A stretch of 64,000 nt of DNA from Butyrivibrio sp. FCS014 (GCF_000526935.1 NZ_JAHA01000019.1:1116001-1180000), one strand, 5' to 3'; counted from the first letter of the stretch, positions 25,000 to 34,804 are shown. Notes: generated from the letters alone by a model not told the origin. A program made the numbers and translations.

Positions 25000-25712
25000 T
25001 TAAAACCAAAATATGAAATGGTCTTCCCTAGTTTTCCATTTTGCTTGCAATTCCAAACAATCCAGTGTACTTTTCTCCATGCTATCCCAGCAAATCCTTA
25101 TCCGATGGCAACTCTTTGGTTTCTTTACCGATATATAATATTTTTTCCATACACATCTGACATGTAATCCCAAACAAGACGGGGTGATCTCCCATTTTTG
25201 TCTTCTTTCTCCGACATATGTCCATCAATCAGAATGCCCGTTCTAACTCCTGTACTTCTTGTTAGTAAGTGCTTTATTGATAAATTCACCTGAAATCTTG
25301 TCATTACCCTATTTGATCAAAGTGCTTTTATCTATCACGATAATGTTGCAATATCTTCGTAGCTTTGAATAGCGTTTATGTCTATATCACTATAGTACTC
25401 TTGATAAAACTCTACGTGCGTGACATCATCTGAAATCAAGTCCTTAATCTTTCCAGCATATTCTCTTTAAGGCGTTTCCTACGATCTTGAATATACTTAC
25501 AAAATAAAACTCAATTACTTTGCATTTAAGCTTCTTCCATAATTTAAGTCATTTTCACTTGGATTACGCATTCATTCTTTGTGGGGATATTTGAAGGTTG
25601 TTATTATAAAAAGTTCTTACCTCAGACTTCAATAACTCTTTTATCCCTCAATTTATATTCTTACTATTGATCTTACTTTTCCCTTCTTATATTTCACGCA
25701 ATTTGACTTAAT
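25000..25712 (-). other. 713-base stretch of degenerate DNA
   Basis: No intact gene. On the minus strand protein-like fragments appear in different frames: KYIQDRRKRLKENMLERLR (25443-25500), then DDVTHVEFYQEYYSDIDINA continuing to a stop near 25335, and further down GILIDGHMSEKEDKNGR with MSDVYGKNIIY (about 25130-25245). These suggest one decayed gene broken by frameshifts and stops. I do not recognise the family. No terminator or promoter is clear. Confidence 0.5.
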
Positions 25713-26900
25713 CTATCTGCCAATATCTTCTAAAACTCCTTCAGCAAAGCGTTTCCAAGAATAATCCTTTACTGCCTTACTCCGTGTTTCTAGTCTCATT
25801 TTTAAATACTTCTCTTTTTCTCTATATATTGAATATCCTTTTTCTATTGCCTCTGACAATGCCCTTGCGTTAAACTTCTTTACAACATATCCCGTGACTC
25901 CGTCTTCTACTAACTCACCAATAGCTGTCCTTGTAATACCATCAATTTTCTTAAAACCTATTACTGGAGTTCCACATGCCTGAGACTCTAGAACCACCTG
26001 CCCTAAAGCTTCATATTTTGATGGCAAAATAAAAAAGTCATGCGTCCTCATATATTCTTCAGGTACTCTTGTATTTGGGAAGAACGAAACTATATCCTGT
26101 AATCCTTTCTGCTTTACATACTCAATTAATTGTTGCTTAACATTCCCATCTCCAACTATCGACATCACAATAGGTATTTCTTTTTGTTTCAACAATGTTA
26201 ACGCATCAACAAGCATAAACAAGTTTTTGTCATCTACAATTCTCCCTACAAAAAGGCCTCTCATTTTTTCTGTATCATACTCATATAATGTATTCTCTAA
26301 CTCAAATTTATCATTTAGACCGGGACATGAAACCGTTATACTTTTACCCTTTCTCTCTCCTGTTTCTTCTACCTGTTCTTTCATATTCTCACTGAACACA
26401 ATCAAATGTTCAATATTGCGCAACGCTTGCCTCTGATATTTCCATGTTGCGTGTAAAAACAGAAGTTCCCGATAATAGAATAGCTTATTGACAAAACCTT
26501 TGTTATCGCTTGCGCTTCCTTTGTTAAATTTCAAGATAGTCGGAGGAATATAAACCAGTTTTGCTCTTTTCAAGTCCAACGAAGCAACAGACATAATTGC
26601 ATCTCTTCCTACTATTAAATCAGGATATTCCTCTCGTGCGAGTTCACGCATATAGTTGCGAACAATTCGATATGTAATAAAAGGCATAATTGGTCTAGCC
26701 AATTTATTGATAATTCTGTATTTGTTTGGATATGGGCACAATTTTGCGTATTCTCTATCTCTGCCAGTTTTTCCATTGTCCTTATAAATAATCGTTACAT
26801 CATGTCCCATCTCGCTAAACTCTTTTGAAAGACAGAATAAGGATGTTTCTATACCTCCTATGCTTGGATAATAGTACTCATTCAGTAACCATATATTCAT
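25713..26900 (-). CDS. Family 4 glycosyltransferase
   Basis: 395 residues. GT-B: N-terminal MNIWLLNEYYYPSIGGIETS with the GG loop, donor domain with GLFVGRIVDDKNLFMLVDAL, IVGDGNVKQQL and the EX7E motif in PSKYEALGQVVLESQACGTP. The last 25 residues carry the usual helix crossing back to the N-domain (SKAVKDYSWKRFAEGV). Cytoplasmic sugar transfer; donor unknown. Eight-base gap to the upstream Wzy gene. Confidence 0.9.
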   Translation of the reverse strand: MNIWLLNEYYYPSIGGIETSLFCLSKEFSEMGHDVTIIYKDNGKTGRDREYAKLCPYPNKYRIINKLARPIMPFITYRIVRNYMRELAREEYPDLIVGRDAIMSVASLDLKRAKLVYIPPTILKFNKGSASDNKGFVNKLFYYRELLFLHATWKYQRQALRNIEHLIVFSENMKEQVEETGERKGKSITVSCPGLNDKFELENTLYEYDTEKMRGLFVGRIVDDKNLFMLVDALTLLKQKEIPIVMSIVGDGNVKQQLIEYVKQKGLQDIVSFFPNTRVPEEYMRTHDFFILPSKYEALGQVVLESQACGTPVIGFKKIDGITRTAIGELVEDGVTGYVVKKFNARALSEAIEKGYSIYREKEKYLKMRLETRSKAVKDYSWKRFAEGVLEDIGR

Positions 26901-26907
26901 GATTTAA

Positions 26908-28134
26908 TCATCTCCGTATCGCGCTTACTACAGGTCTAACTTCATCGCTTTCTTTTAGTCTTGTAATAGATAAAGCTATTGCTAATTCCGCACCAAAGTT
27001 CAACAAAGTCGACTCCGCTGTTAATCCAATGAAACAATACGCTATCAAGATAAACATACTTAAATTCATTTTTCTTCCACTCTTTTTTGAACCTATCGAT
27101 ATTCTTAATTGATCAATCAACAGTTTTATCATTATCAAAAAACCAAATACTCCGAATTGTCCCAAGTAATATGGATATCCAACATCTCCAAGAATTGCTC
27201 TTGAAAAATCGCTTGTAAAAAAATTTACCTCCGGAATATATATAAAATCATACACCTTAGAATAGAACTTTCCTGATACATGAGAACCATACGTTCCAAA
27301 TCCACTTCCTATTGGAAAACACATGCGAGCCAATGTAAGCGCCCCCTCATATAATGACTGTCTTCCTGATCCCGTATATGACATATACAACGAAAGTTTA
27401 CTCCACAATATTAAAATTACAACAAAAGCCGCTCCCCCCCAATAAATAAACCTAAGCTTTTTTGACCATCCTGCAGAAAACTTCAAAAACAAAAAAAGTG
27501 CAGCAATGGCAATTCCTTTAGTTCTAAATGTTAAGACCAATGTTAAAATATTAATTATATAGTATGCTGTAAACTCTTTCCTATCTTCGGATGTATTCAT
27601 CAATACCATAAGAATTACTATAGCAATCACAAGACCTGTAGGATGTCCGTATAGAAACATAAAAGGGTGAAAACCATATCTATACTCAACTTGATTCATG
27701 CCTGTGTTAACAAAAATAGAAAATATTCCAAAAAGAAATAGAATTACAGAATAAGCTTTGTAAAACCTCTTCAAACGATAATTCTGCTTATACAACATTT
27801 TGTTTATTTGACTTTCACATAATGCAACATAAAGAATTGGGAATTTTATAAATCCGACAATGTCCCTAATTATTGCTTCCATCGAATTGGTATATCGATA
27901 ATAGATATTTCCTAAAATACCGATTATGATAATCATACTTACTTTTATTAGTAATTTCTTGTTATCTAGATTCTTAAATCTCCCTCTTTTACCTATCCGT
28001 AGCAGAAAATAGAATAATAAAAAAATCGTAAATAGTTCATCCCAATAACCTACTATTCTGGGGAAGTTAAACTTTGAAATAAATATGCCATTAAAAAGTG
28101 CCCAGATAATCAAAAGTGAATATACTATTCTCAT
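26908..28134 (-). CDS. Wzy-like O-antigen polymerase/ligase
   Basis: 408 residues, about ten helices. Loop FPIGSGFGTYGSHVSGKFYS near residue 275 is almost the same as in the 13535-14815 protein. The TFRTKG segment near residue 210 with its Arg/Lys is typical of the periplasmic charged loop used in polymerisation. Overlaps the GT32 gene by 4 bases. Confidence 0.82.
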   Translation of the reverse strand: MRIVYSLLIIWALFNGIFISKFNFPRIVGYWDELFTIFLLFYFLLRIGKRGRFKNLDNKKLLIKVSMIIIIGILGNIYYRYTNSMEAIIRDIVGFIKFPILYVALCESQINKMLYKQNYRLKRFYKAYSVILFLFGIFSIFVNTGMNQVEYRYGFHPFMFLYGHPTGLVIAIVILMVLMNTSEDRKEFTAYYIINILTLVLTFRTKGIAIAALFLFLKFSAGWSKKLRFIYWGGAAFVVILILWSKLSLYMSYTGSGRQSLYEGALTLARMCFPIGSGFGTYGSHVSGKFYSKVYDFIYIPEVNFFTSDFSRAILGDVGYPYYLGQFGVFGFLIMIKLLIDQLRISIGSKKSGRKMNLSMFILIAYCFIGLTAESTLLNFGAELAIALSITRLKESDEVRPVVSAIRR

Positions 28135-28841
28135 TTCTTCAGCCTTGTCGCTAAACCATATTTCATTCTTCTATATACCGTTCCAAAAAACATTCGTACT
28201 TTTCTATACCACGGAAACCAAGAATGTGCATAATGATGAACTGATAGTGTATCCGCTTCTATTTTTATAGTTCTCTTTTCAGCATCATATCCACAAAATA
28301 CACTACTGGGAAAAATCGTCATACCAGATACTATTTGTTTTATGTTCTCTTTCTTGTATCCTTTTTTCTCTAGCTTCTCCGTCATGCGAAGATTAACCGT
28401 TTTTATATCTTCAATTCTTTCATTTACAAAATCTGAATTTTTATACTCATCCAATAGTTCCTTAATAATTCTATTACCTGGGTTACATGCTAGAACGAGC
28501 CCTGGACTAACAAGCTTAGAAAACTCCTCGATTCCAGAGAACGAATCAAGTTCGAATAGTTCGTCTGGAAACCTTTTTAGTACTTCAACATCCGTGTCAA
28601 AGTACATACCGCCTTGCTCATATAGCACCTTCATTCTCACATAATCTGAAACAAACGCCCATTTTTTCTCCATATAGGCTTTCTTAACATATGAGCACTC
28701 ATCTAAATCTGTATTTTTCTCATTCCATTCTATTATTTCATAATCCGGAAAAGCTTTTTTCCAGGAATCGATACATTTTTCTATTATTGGGCTTTTCTTA
28801 TTATAGCCATACCAACAATAATGTATTATTTTAGGTATCAT
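28131..28841 (-). CDS. GT32-type glycosyltransferase (OCH1-like sugar-binding region)
   Basis: 236 residues. Opens IPKIIHYCWYGYNKKSP, the conserved start of the 'glycosyltransferase sugar-binding region containing DXD motif' family; WAFVSDYVRMKVLYEQGG and MYFDTDVEVLKRF supply the nucleotide-sugar site and the DXD metal ligand. Members in capsule loci transfer hexoses or N-acetylhexosamines. Preceded by the GT4 gene with a 23-base gap. Confidence 0.88.
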   Translation of the reverse strand: MIPKIIHYCWYGYNKKSPIIEKCIDSWKKAFPDYEIIEWNEKNTDLDECSYVKKAYMEKKWAFVSDYVRMKVLYEQGGMYFDTDVEVLKRFPDELFELDSFSGIEEFSKLVSPGLVLACNPGNRIIKELLDEYKNSDFVNERIEDIKTVNLRMTEKLEKKGYKKENIKQIVSGMTIFPSSVFCGYDAEKRTIKIEADTLSVHHYAHSWFPWYRKVRMFFGTVYRRMKYGLATRLKK

Positions 28842-28864
28842 CTTTTTTTCATTTCCTCATACAG

Positions 28865-29929
28865 TTATTCAATCGCTCTATCATAAACATTTTGATAATC
28901 AGCGATAAACTTTGAATAATTATAAGTCTGTATATAATCCTTATATGCATTTGCCTCTAGTTTATGAAGCTTACCAACATCTGTTATCAGTTCAATTATC
29001 CTATCTGCCAAATCTGTTATATTTTCCTGTTCAAAACACAAACCATTATAACCCGGATTAACTATTTCAAGATTATTGGGAATATCTGAAACTATAATAG
29101 TTTTTTTCATAGAAAAAACTTCTATCGGTGTAAGAGGAAACCCTTCCCATCTTGAGGGCAGGACTATAAAATCCATTCGTTTGATCAATGAATAAATGTC
29201 TTTTCTATAGCCCAGAAAAAGCACATGTTCATCAATTCCTAGCTCATTAGACAATTTCTCAAGCTTCTCTCTATCTTCACCATCACCAATAATAACAGCT
29301 TTTATATCATTCACATTTTGCAACACAATTTTGAATGCTTTTAGAAACAGGTCAACACCTTTTTGTTCCGATAATCTTCCGACAAAACCAATAAGGATGG
29401 CATTAGTTCCCAAGTTGTCATTACAATCGAATATAATCTCTGGAATCCTTACTGAATTGCAAATTACTGTAATTTGTTCTTCCTTTTGACGATACTCGTC
29501 AACAAGATTTTTTTTTACCGTTTTACCGCACGCAACTATGTTCGCCTTTGATAATGCAAATCTCATAAATGCTTGTTTCCCATAAAAAACGTTATGTGCG
29601 GTATATACATGTTTCAACGATTTATTGCTTATCTGAAGAAGCCTAGCATAAAAAGCTGCCATCCTGTGGTGCGAGTGTAGTATTTGTATTCTTTCTTTAC
29701 GAATTACCTTATTTAAAATAATAAAAGTCTTTACTATCATTAACGGATTTTTTATATCCATATCAGGAATTGTAAAATGTTTTATTCCTTCATTTTCAAG
29801 CTCATTTACGTATACACCTCCACACGATGCTACAAATTGCTGATCTCTTTTATTATCTTTGCATAACTGAAAGACCACTTTCTCAGCTCCACCTTGCCCC
29901 ATTGTGCGTGAAATATGTAGTATCTTCAT
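28865..29929 (-). CDS. Family 4 glycosyltransferase
   Basis: 354 residues. N-terminal KILHISRTMGQGGAEKVVF (GGAE loop typical of GT4), HSHHRMAAFYARLL, donor domain with IGFVGRLSEQKGVDLFLKAF, VIIGDGEDREKL and the EX7E motif in PSRWEGFPLTPIEVFSMKK. Cytoplasmic. Overlaps wecG by 4 bases. Confidence 0.92.
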   Translation of the reverse strand: MKILHISRTMGQGGAEKVVFQLCKDNKRDQQFVASCGGVYVNELENEGIKHFTIPDMDIKNPLMIVKTFIILNKVIRKERIQILHSHHRMAAFYARLLQISNKSLKHVYTAHNVFYGKQAFMRFALSKANIVACGKTVKKNLVDEYRQKEEQITVICNSVRIPEIIFDCNDNLGTNAILIGFVGRLSEQKGVDLFLKAFKIVLQNVNDIKAVIIGDGEDREKLEKLSNELGIDEHVLFLGYRKDIYSLIKRMDFIVLPSRWEGFPLTPIEVFSMKKTIIVSDIPNNLEIVNPGYNGLCFEQENITDLADRIIELITDVGKLHKLEANAYKDYIQTYNYSKFIADYQNVYDRAIE

Positions 29930-30738
29930 TTCTTATTATTTTCTTTCTTTTCCTTCCTGATAGCATTAATAAATACCCAATTACCAACAAAATATCGTTT
30001 AAACAACCTCTTCGGTTCCTGAATAACTCTAAACAGCCATTCAAGCCCCATCCTCTGCATCCACTTAGGTGCACGAGGGATTGCACCTGAGATAACATCA
30101 AAGCTTCCTCCAACCCCCATGAAAACTCCATCGTTTCCATCGTCTTGAAGAAATTCAATCAAATACTCTTTCATAGGACTTGTGATTCCCACAAACACAA
30201 AATCCGGATCGAGAGATTTTAATTCTTTAGAAATCTCTGGCCACTCCGATTCTTTGAAATACCCATTATGTATCCCTACAAGATTAAGATTTGGATACTT
30301 TTTCTTAAGTACTTTTGCTGTCCTCTCCACAATTTCCTGCTTAGCACCTAAAAGATATACTGAATATCCTCTCTTCTCGCTAAGTCTTACCAAACTCTGC
30401 ATAAGGTCAATACCAGCCACACGCTCCGGAAGCGACATACCCAAGTATTTACTTGCAATAATAACTGATGCACCATCAGCATTGATAATGCCACAACTAT
30501 TAACTATCTGCTTTAGTCTTTCATTTTCGTTCAGCTCGTTAATCTTATCAGCGTTTACTCCCATCAAATGAAGCGGTTCTTTTTGCTTCACATATTGTTC
30601 AACAAGTTTGATGGTATCCTTTACGTTAAGCACATCAATAGTAGTGTTTAAAATCGTTATTCGCTTATTACTCCCAAGAATTTTTTCCTGCTTTGCAGGT
30701 GTCCAATCCGCCATAATCATCTTCCTTAAATAAATCAT
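29926..30738 (-). CDS. WecG/TagA/CpsF family glycosyltransferase (GT26)
   Basis: 270 residues, full length. Family signatures: NTTIDVLNVKDTIKLVEQYV, the INADGASVI motif with catalytic-type Asp, RVAGIDLMQSLVRLSEKRGY, YLLGAKQEIVERTA, PDFVFVGITSPMKEYLIEFL and APKWMQRMGLEWLFRVIQEP. TagA adds ManNAc and WecG adds ManNAcA to the lipid-linked GlcNAc; the wecB gene directly upstream (4-base overlap), which makes UDP-ManNAc, supports a ManNAc donor here. A second ATG eight codons in has a better AAGGAAG site and may be the real start. Confidence 0.9.
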   Translation of the reverse strand: MIYLRKMIMADWTPAKQEKILGSNKRITILNTTIDVLNVKDTIKLVEQYVKQKEPLHLMGVNADKINELNENERLKQIVNSCGIINADGASVIIASKYLGMSLPERVAGIDLMQSLVRLSEKRGYSVYLLGAKQEIVERTAKVLKKKYPNLNLVGIHNGYFKESEWPEISKELKSLDPDFVFVGITSPMKEYLIEFLQDDGNDGVFMGVGGSFDVISGAIPRAPKWMQRMGLEWLFRVIQEPKRLFKRYFVGNWVFINAIRKEKKENNKK

Positions 30739-31853
30739 CTAGGTTCCCAAGGGCTGTATTCTTTGCCCTCTAACACATCTGCGATACGCTCACAAGCATG
30801 TCCATCACCATAAGGATTACAAGCCTTGCTCATCTTGTCATACTCAGCCTTATTTTCCAGTAGTAGCTTAAAAGTTTTATATATTATCTCCTCGTTAGTC
30901 CCAACCAACTTCAAAGTTCCAGCATCCACGCCTTCTGGTCTCTCGGTTGTATCACGCATAACGAGAACTGGCACTCCATAACTGGGACACTCTTCCTGAA
31001 TTCCACCAGAGTCTGTGAGGCACAAGAAGCTCCTTGCCTCAAAATTGTGACAATCAAAGACTTCTATCGGTTCAATAATGTGAAGCTGCTTACAATCACC
31101 AAGTTCCTGTTCTGCAGCCTCACGCACCACTGGATTCATGTGAATTGGATACACAGCCTTGCACTCAGGATGTTCATCAAGAACACGACGGATAGCTCGG
31201 AACATATGGTGCATAGGCTCTCCAAGATTCTCTCTTCTGTGAGCTGTTATAAAGATAAGTTTCCCATCACCAACCCAATCAAGTTCTGGATGTGTATAGT
31301 TCTCTTTTACCGTGTGCTGCATTGCATCGATTACAGTATTACCAGTGATGTAGATGCTACTCTTCTTCTTCCCCTCTTTAATTAGATTAGAAGCTGATAA
31401 AGGTGTCGGAGAAAAGTTGAACTGGCTTATGATACCCACGCCCTGACGATTGAACTCTTCTGGATAAGGGCTATAGATATTGTAAGTCCTTAGACCAGCC
31501 TCTACATGTCCGACCGGGATCTGTAAATAGAAGCAAGCTAAAGCGGTCACAAAGGTTGTAGATGTATCTCCATGAACAAGAACCACATCAGGCTTAACAT
31601 CTTCCAGTACCTCTTTGATTCCGTTCAATACTCCGGTCGTAATATCAAAAAGCGTCTGCCGATCCTTCATAATGTTCAAATCGTAATCCGGAACAACACC
31701 AAAAGTTTTCAAAACTTGATCAAGCATCTGACGATGCTGTGCTGTCACACACACAACCGTCTGTATCGACTTTCTTTTCTTCAGTTCCAGCACAAGTGGA
31801 CACATTTTAATTGCCTCTGGCCTTGTTCCAAAGACCAACATTACTTTTTTCAT
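30735..31853 (-). CDS. wecB: UDP-N-acetylglucosamine 2-epimerase (non-hydrolysing)
   Basis: 372 residues. Clear WecB/MnaA: FGTRPEAIKMCPLVLELKK, VCVTAQHRQMLDQVL, VLVHGDTSTTFVTALACFYL, VGHVEAGLRTYNIYSPYPEE, ITAHRRENLG, LTDSGGIQEECPSYGVPVLV. Converts UDP-GlcNAc to UDP-ManNAc in the cytoplasm. The product fits the adjacent WecG/TagA enzyme. The dehydrogenase remnant at 18235-18529 could once have oxidised this or a related UDP-sugar. RBS AGAGGAGAGG precedes the ATG. Confidence 0.95.
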   Translation of the reverse strand: MKKVMLVFGTRPEAIKMCPLVLELKKRKSIQTVVCVTAQHRQMLDQVLKTFGVVPDYDLNIMKDRQTLFDITTGVLNGIKEVLEDVKPDVVLVHGDTSTTFVTALACFYLQIPVGHVEAGLRTYNIYSPYPEEFNRQGVGIISQFNFSPTPLSASNLIKEGKKKSSIYITGNTVIDAMQHTVKENYTHPELDWVGDGKLIFITAHRRENLGEPMHHMFRAIRRVLDEHPECKAVYPIHMNPVVREAAEQELGDCKQLHIIEPIEVFDCHNFEARSFLCLTDSGGIQEECPSYGVPVLVMRDTTERPEGVDAGTLKLVGTNEEIIYKTFKLLLENKAEYDKMSKACNPYGDGHACERIADVLEGKEYSPWEPR

Positions 31854-32033
31854 TGATATTACCTCTCCTCTTTATGTCCAAACAGAAGAATTCCTTTTAC
31901 TTTCTTATTAATTTGCAATTATTTATCATGCTCTTGTCTTAGAGTCAGATTTGTCACCATTGGCACTATCACTTTTTCTTCTCATCAACAAACTTAGTTA
32001 GTCCACACATTACACAATTACTTTATACACCTT

Positions 32034-33491
32034 CTATTTGTTTCTATGTTCATCAGCTCTTTTCTGTCGCCCCGAAATTGTATCTGCCATAAGAAAAAGA
32101 AAAAATTTAACATTAGTAATAACATATCGCTTTATCAATCTTCTTGGATCCTGAAACAGCCTATACAACCACTCGAGTCCAGTTTTCTGTATCCATATAG
32201 GCGCTCTTTTTATAGTCCCTGCATGAAAATCAAAGCCAGCTCCAACTCCCATCATGATGCCATTGATTTGACCCTTATGAGCTTGCATCCATTTTTCTTG
32301 CTTTGGGGCTCCAAGACCAATCCATATAATATCCGCTCCTGATGAATTGATCATATCAACATCAGCAGAATCTTCTTCTGGGGTTAACTCTCTGAATGGA
32401 GGTGAATACAAACCTTTTATCACAATTCCCGGATACTTTTTCTCAAGATTGTTTTTTAATGCATCTATTGTTTCCTGACTCGAGCCATAGAAAAAATGTG
32501 ATATGCTTCCATCCATAGTATTTCTGAACATATGCTCCATGAAATCAGGTCCAGCCACACGTTCAGCACCTTCTATTCCCTTTTTTCTTTGAAGAATTGC
32601 TATTGGGCTTCCATCCGGGAAAATAAAAGCTGCTCCATTAAGTATTTTGGCATATTCATTATTCTCCCTCGCCATTACAGAAGTATGTACATTTGAAAAG
32701 CATATATACTGCCCCGCAAGCTCCTTAATATGCCTCATAACATGAAGAACTGCCTCTTCGGTTCTTGCTATAGAATAATTTACTCCAAATACTGGAAATT
32801 TATCTGCTCTTATAAATGCGGGAACAGAAGCGTATTCAGAAATATCTGAAATAATACCCGGTCTAACCATATATCCCATACTACTAATAGTGCAATATGT
32901 CCGTATCCCAACCTTCTCTGCCACTGAAACAAGTTTTCCCTGTACTTCTGAATCAGATGAATCTCCGCAAATTAGAATACCATCATAATTGTCACTAGTT
33001 ATGGCGTTGATGAAGTCTTTCTCGTTTGGATAAGGTTCATGGACCGTTAGTACATTATGAGAATACAAGTGCCCATACTTTTTCAGATGATGTCTCCTAT
33101 AGAGCATTCTCAACACATATGATAAAATAATGCACACCGCAAAAGAAACACCCACTACAGCCCTAGATGACTGTTTGCTCTTCTGAACAATATAAAGGTA
33201 CAGAAGTGATAGAGCCAACAGCATACTCCTACTCTTAACCACAGTCATAAAATTCTCTATAGGATCCTGTTCGAATATAGGTTTTCTTCTATTGTCATAC
33301 AAAAGAAATACCATTACATTGAAAAGGCAAAGCGTTAAACAAAAGGTTACGTAGAATCCATCAGATATCAGGTGCCACCTTCCTAACATATTAGGAAATC
33401 TAATAGCAAGTGCGATCAGCAATGCCCCAATTATTGCAATTTCATCCAGTATGAAAACTCTTCTAATAGGATAACGGTTCTTTCTGTTCAT
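32034..33491 (-). CDS. Fusion: phosphoglycosyl-transferase-like membrane scaffold plus WecG/TagA glycosyltransferase
   Basis: 485 residues. Residues about 10-130 form four helices, and 141-230 a Rossmann-like domain (YDGILICGDSSDSEVQGK, VGIRTYCTISSM), the same order as the N-terminal half of WbaP/WcaJ-type polyprenyl-phosphate sugar transferases. At about residue 232, where the catalytic bacterial-sugar-transferase domain should begin, a complete GT26 domain follows instead: FPVFGVNYSIARTEEAV, FSNVHTSVM, FIFPDGSPIAIL, RVAGPDFMEHMF, IIWIGLGAPKQEKWMQAHKG, APIWIQKTGLEWLYRLFQDP. It is therefore a membrane-tethered GT26 enzyme; no phosphoglycosyl transferase activity is predicted. 180 bases without a gene separate it from wecB. 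Confidence 0.85.
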   Translation of the reverse strand: MNRKNRYPIRRVFILDEIAIIGALLIALAIRFPNMLGRWHLISDGFYVTFCLTLCLFNVMVFLLYDNRRKPIFEQDPIENFMTVVKSRSMLLALSLLYLYIVQKSKQSSRAVVGVSFAVCIILSYVLRMLYRRHHLKKYGHLYSHNVLTVHEPYPNEKDFINAITSDNYDGILICGDSSDSEVQGKLVSVAEKVGIRTYCTISSMGYMVRPGIISDISEYASVPAFIRADKFPVFGVNYSIARTEEAVLHVMRHIKELAGQYICFSNVHTSVMARENNEYAKILNGAAFIFPDGSPIAILQRKKGIEGAERVAGPDFMEHMFRNTMDGSISHFFYGSSQETIDALKNNLEKKYPGIVIKGLYSPPFRELTPEEDSADVDMINSSGADIIWIGLGAPKQEKWMQAHKGQINGIMMGVGAGFDFHAGTIKRAPIWIQKTGLEWLYRLFQDPRRLIKRYVITNVKFFLFLMADTISGRQKRADEHRNK

Positions 33492-33505
33492 AAATACTCT
33501 CTCTA

Positions 33506-34699
33506 TTACTTACGATATGCCGCAACAATCTTCCTAACAGCCTTAATCACATCCTCAACATCCTCATCAGTCATCATTGGATAAAGTGGGATGCTCATAA
33601 TTCCCTTATATATCTTCTCTGCATTAGGGCATAATCCTTTTTTAAATCCAAGTTTCTGGTAATAAGGGAACCAATACACAGGCATATAATGTACCTGGCA
33701 TTGAACATTCTCCGCTGCCATAGCATCAAAGAACTCTCTTCTGGTACAGCTAAGCTTATCAAAGTTAAGCTGCAGGATATATAAGTGCCTTGTGGTCTTT
33801 GACTCCGGAATCTCTTTCTGAACTATTATCTCAGGCATCACAGAAAATGCTCGATTATACTTATCAACAATCTCCTGCCTTCTATCAGAGAATTCTTCCA
33901 ATTTCTTTAGCTGACTTATCAGAAGCGCAGACTGAAAGTCTGTCATCCGATAATTGAAGCCCAATTCCTGCATCTCATATACCCAGGGGCCTTCCGGTTC
34001 TTCAACATATTCTGCAGGGTTATGCGTAATGCCATGCTGGGAAGCAAGAATAAGCTTTCTATAAAGCTCCGGATCATTTGTTGTGATTGCTCCGCCTTCA
34101 CCGGAAGTGATTGTTTTAACCGGATGGAAACTAAAGCAGGTCATATCAGCAAGTGAGCCCTCAGGTTGGCCTTTATACTTAGTACCAATTGCATGAGCAC
34201 CATCTATGATAAATGTAAGATTATGTTTCTCACAAATAGCACGGATTCTATCATGATCTACAGCCTGTCCCGTGTAGTCTACTGCTATAACTCCTTTGGT
34301 TCTCTCAGTGATGCACTTTTCAATGCTGTCTGGATCTATATTGTAGGTTTCTGGATCAACATCGGCAAATACAGGCATTGCTCCAACATATCTGACACAA
34401 TTTGCTGATGCAGCAAACGTAAGAGGAGTCGTGATTACCTCATCTCCCTCACTAAACCCGGCTGCTATAGCCGCACAGTGAAGTGCAGCTGTTCCGTTTG
34501 CTACAGGAACAGCATACTTAGCGCCAGTTACTCTGCACAATTCCTTGGCAAGCTCGTCAACATATGGGCCGCAGGTTATTAGGTCTCCCTTAAGAGCTGA
34601 TGTCACAAGAGCAACATCATCATCTCCAATCCATTGCCTTCCATAGAATATCTTCTTTTCTCTAACTGGATTTCCACCATGTATTGCAAGCTTCTCCAT
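33506..34699 (-). CDS. DegT/DnrJ/EryC1 sugar aminotransferase, PseC-like
   Basis: 397 residues. PLP fold type I with GTAALHCAA cofactor loop, IIDGAHAIG (Asp binding the pyridine N) and the Schiff-base Lys195 in SFHPVKTITSGEGG. The FYGRQWIGDDDVALVTSALK start and PLTFAASANCVRYVGAMPVF are closest to PseC, the 4-aminotransferase of the pseudaminic acid and related pathways. It would convert a UDP-4-keto-6-deoxy sugar to the 4-amino sugar. No PseB, PseH or PseI homologue is visible in the window, so the exact substrate is open. Preceded by a strong terminator and an AAGGAAGG binding site. Confidence 0.8.
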   Translation of the reverse strand: MEKLAIHGGNPVREKKIFYGRQWIGDDDVALVTSALKGDLITCGPYVDELAKELCRVTGAKYAVPVANGTAALHCAAIAAGFSEGDEVITTPLTFAASANCVRYVGAMPVFADVDPETYNIDPDSIEKCITERTKGVIAVDYTGQAVDHDRIRAICEKHNLTFIIDGAHAIGTKYKGQPEGSLADMTCFSFHPVKTITSGEGGAITTNDPELYRKLILASQHGITHNPAEYVEEPEGPWVYEMQELGFNYRMTDFQSALLISQLKKLEEFSDRRQEIVDKYNRAFSVMPEIIVQKEIPESKTTRHLYILQLNFDKLSCTRREFFDAMAAENVQCQVHYMPVYWFPYYQKLGFKKGLCPNAEKIYKGIMSIPLYPMMTDEDVEDVIKAVRKIVAAYRK

Positions 34700-34730
34700 C
34701 TACCTTACCTTCCTTCAAAAAGTTTAATAT

Positions 34731-34772
34731 AAAAAAGCATAGAGAAGGCATATTGTCTAAGCCTTCTCTATG
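34731..34772 (-). terminator. Rho-independent terminator after the acyltransferase gene
   Basis: On the minus strand a perfect 12-bp stem (CATAGAGAAGGC with GCCTTCTCTATG, 34738-34749 / 34761-34772) with an 11-base loop is followed by CTTTTTTATA. It lies 33 bases beyond the stop of the acyltransferase gene. Confidence 0.9.
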
Positions 34773-34804
34773 TATTATACCTATTCACAAACACAAATCA
34801 AATA

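Noticed and set aside
31854..32033. Promoter for wecB in the 180-base gap
   Set aside because: No convincing -35/-10 pair was found; AT-rich DNA gives only weak matches.
33506..34699. Full pseudaminic acid pathway
   Set aside because: Only a PseC-like aminotransferase is present; no PseB, PseF, PseG, PseH or PseI homologue in the window.
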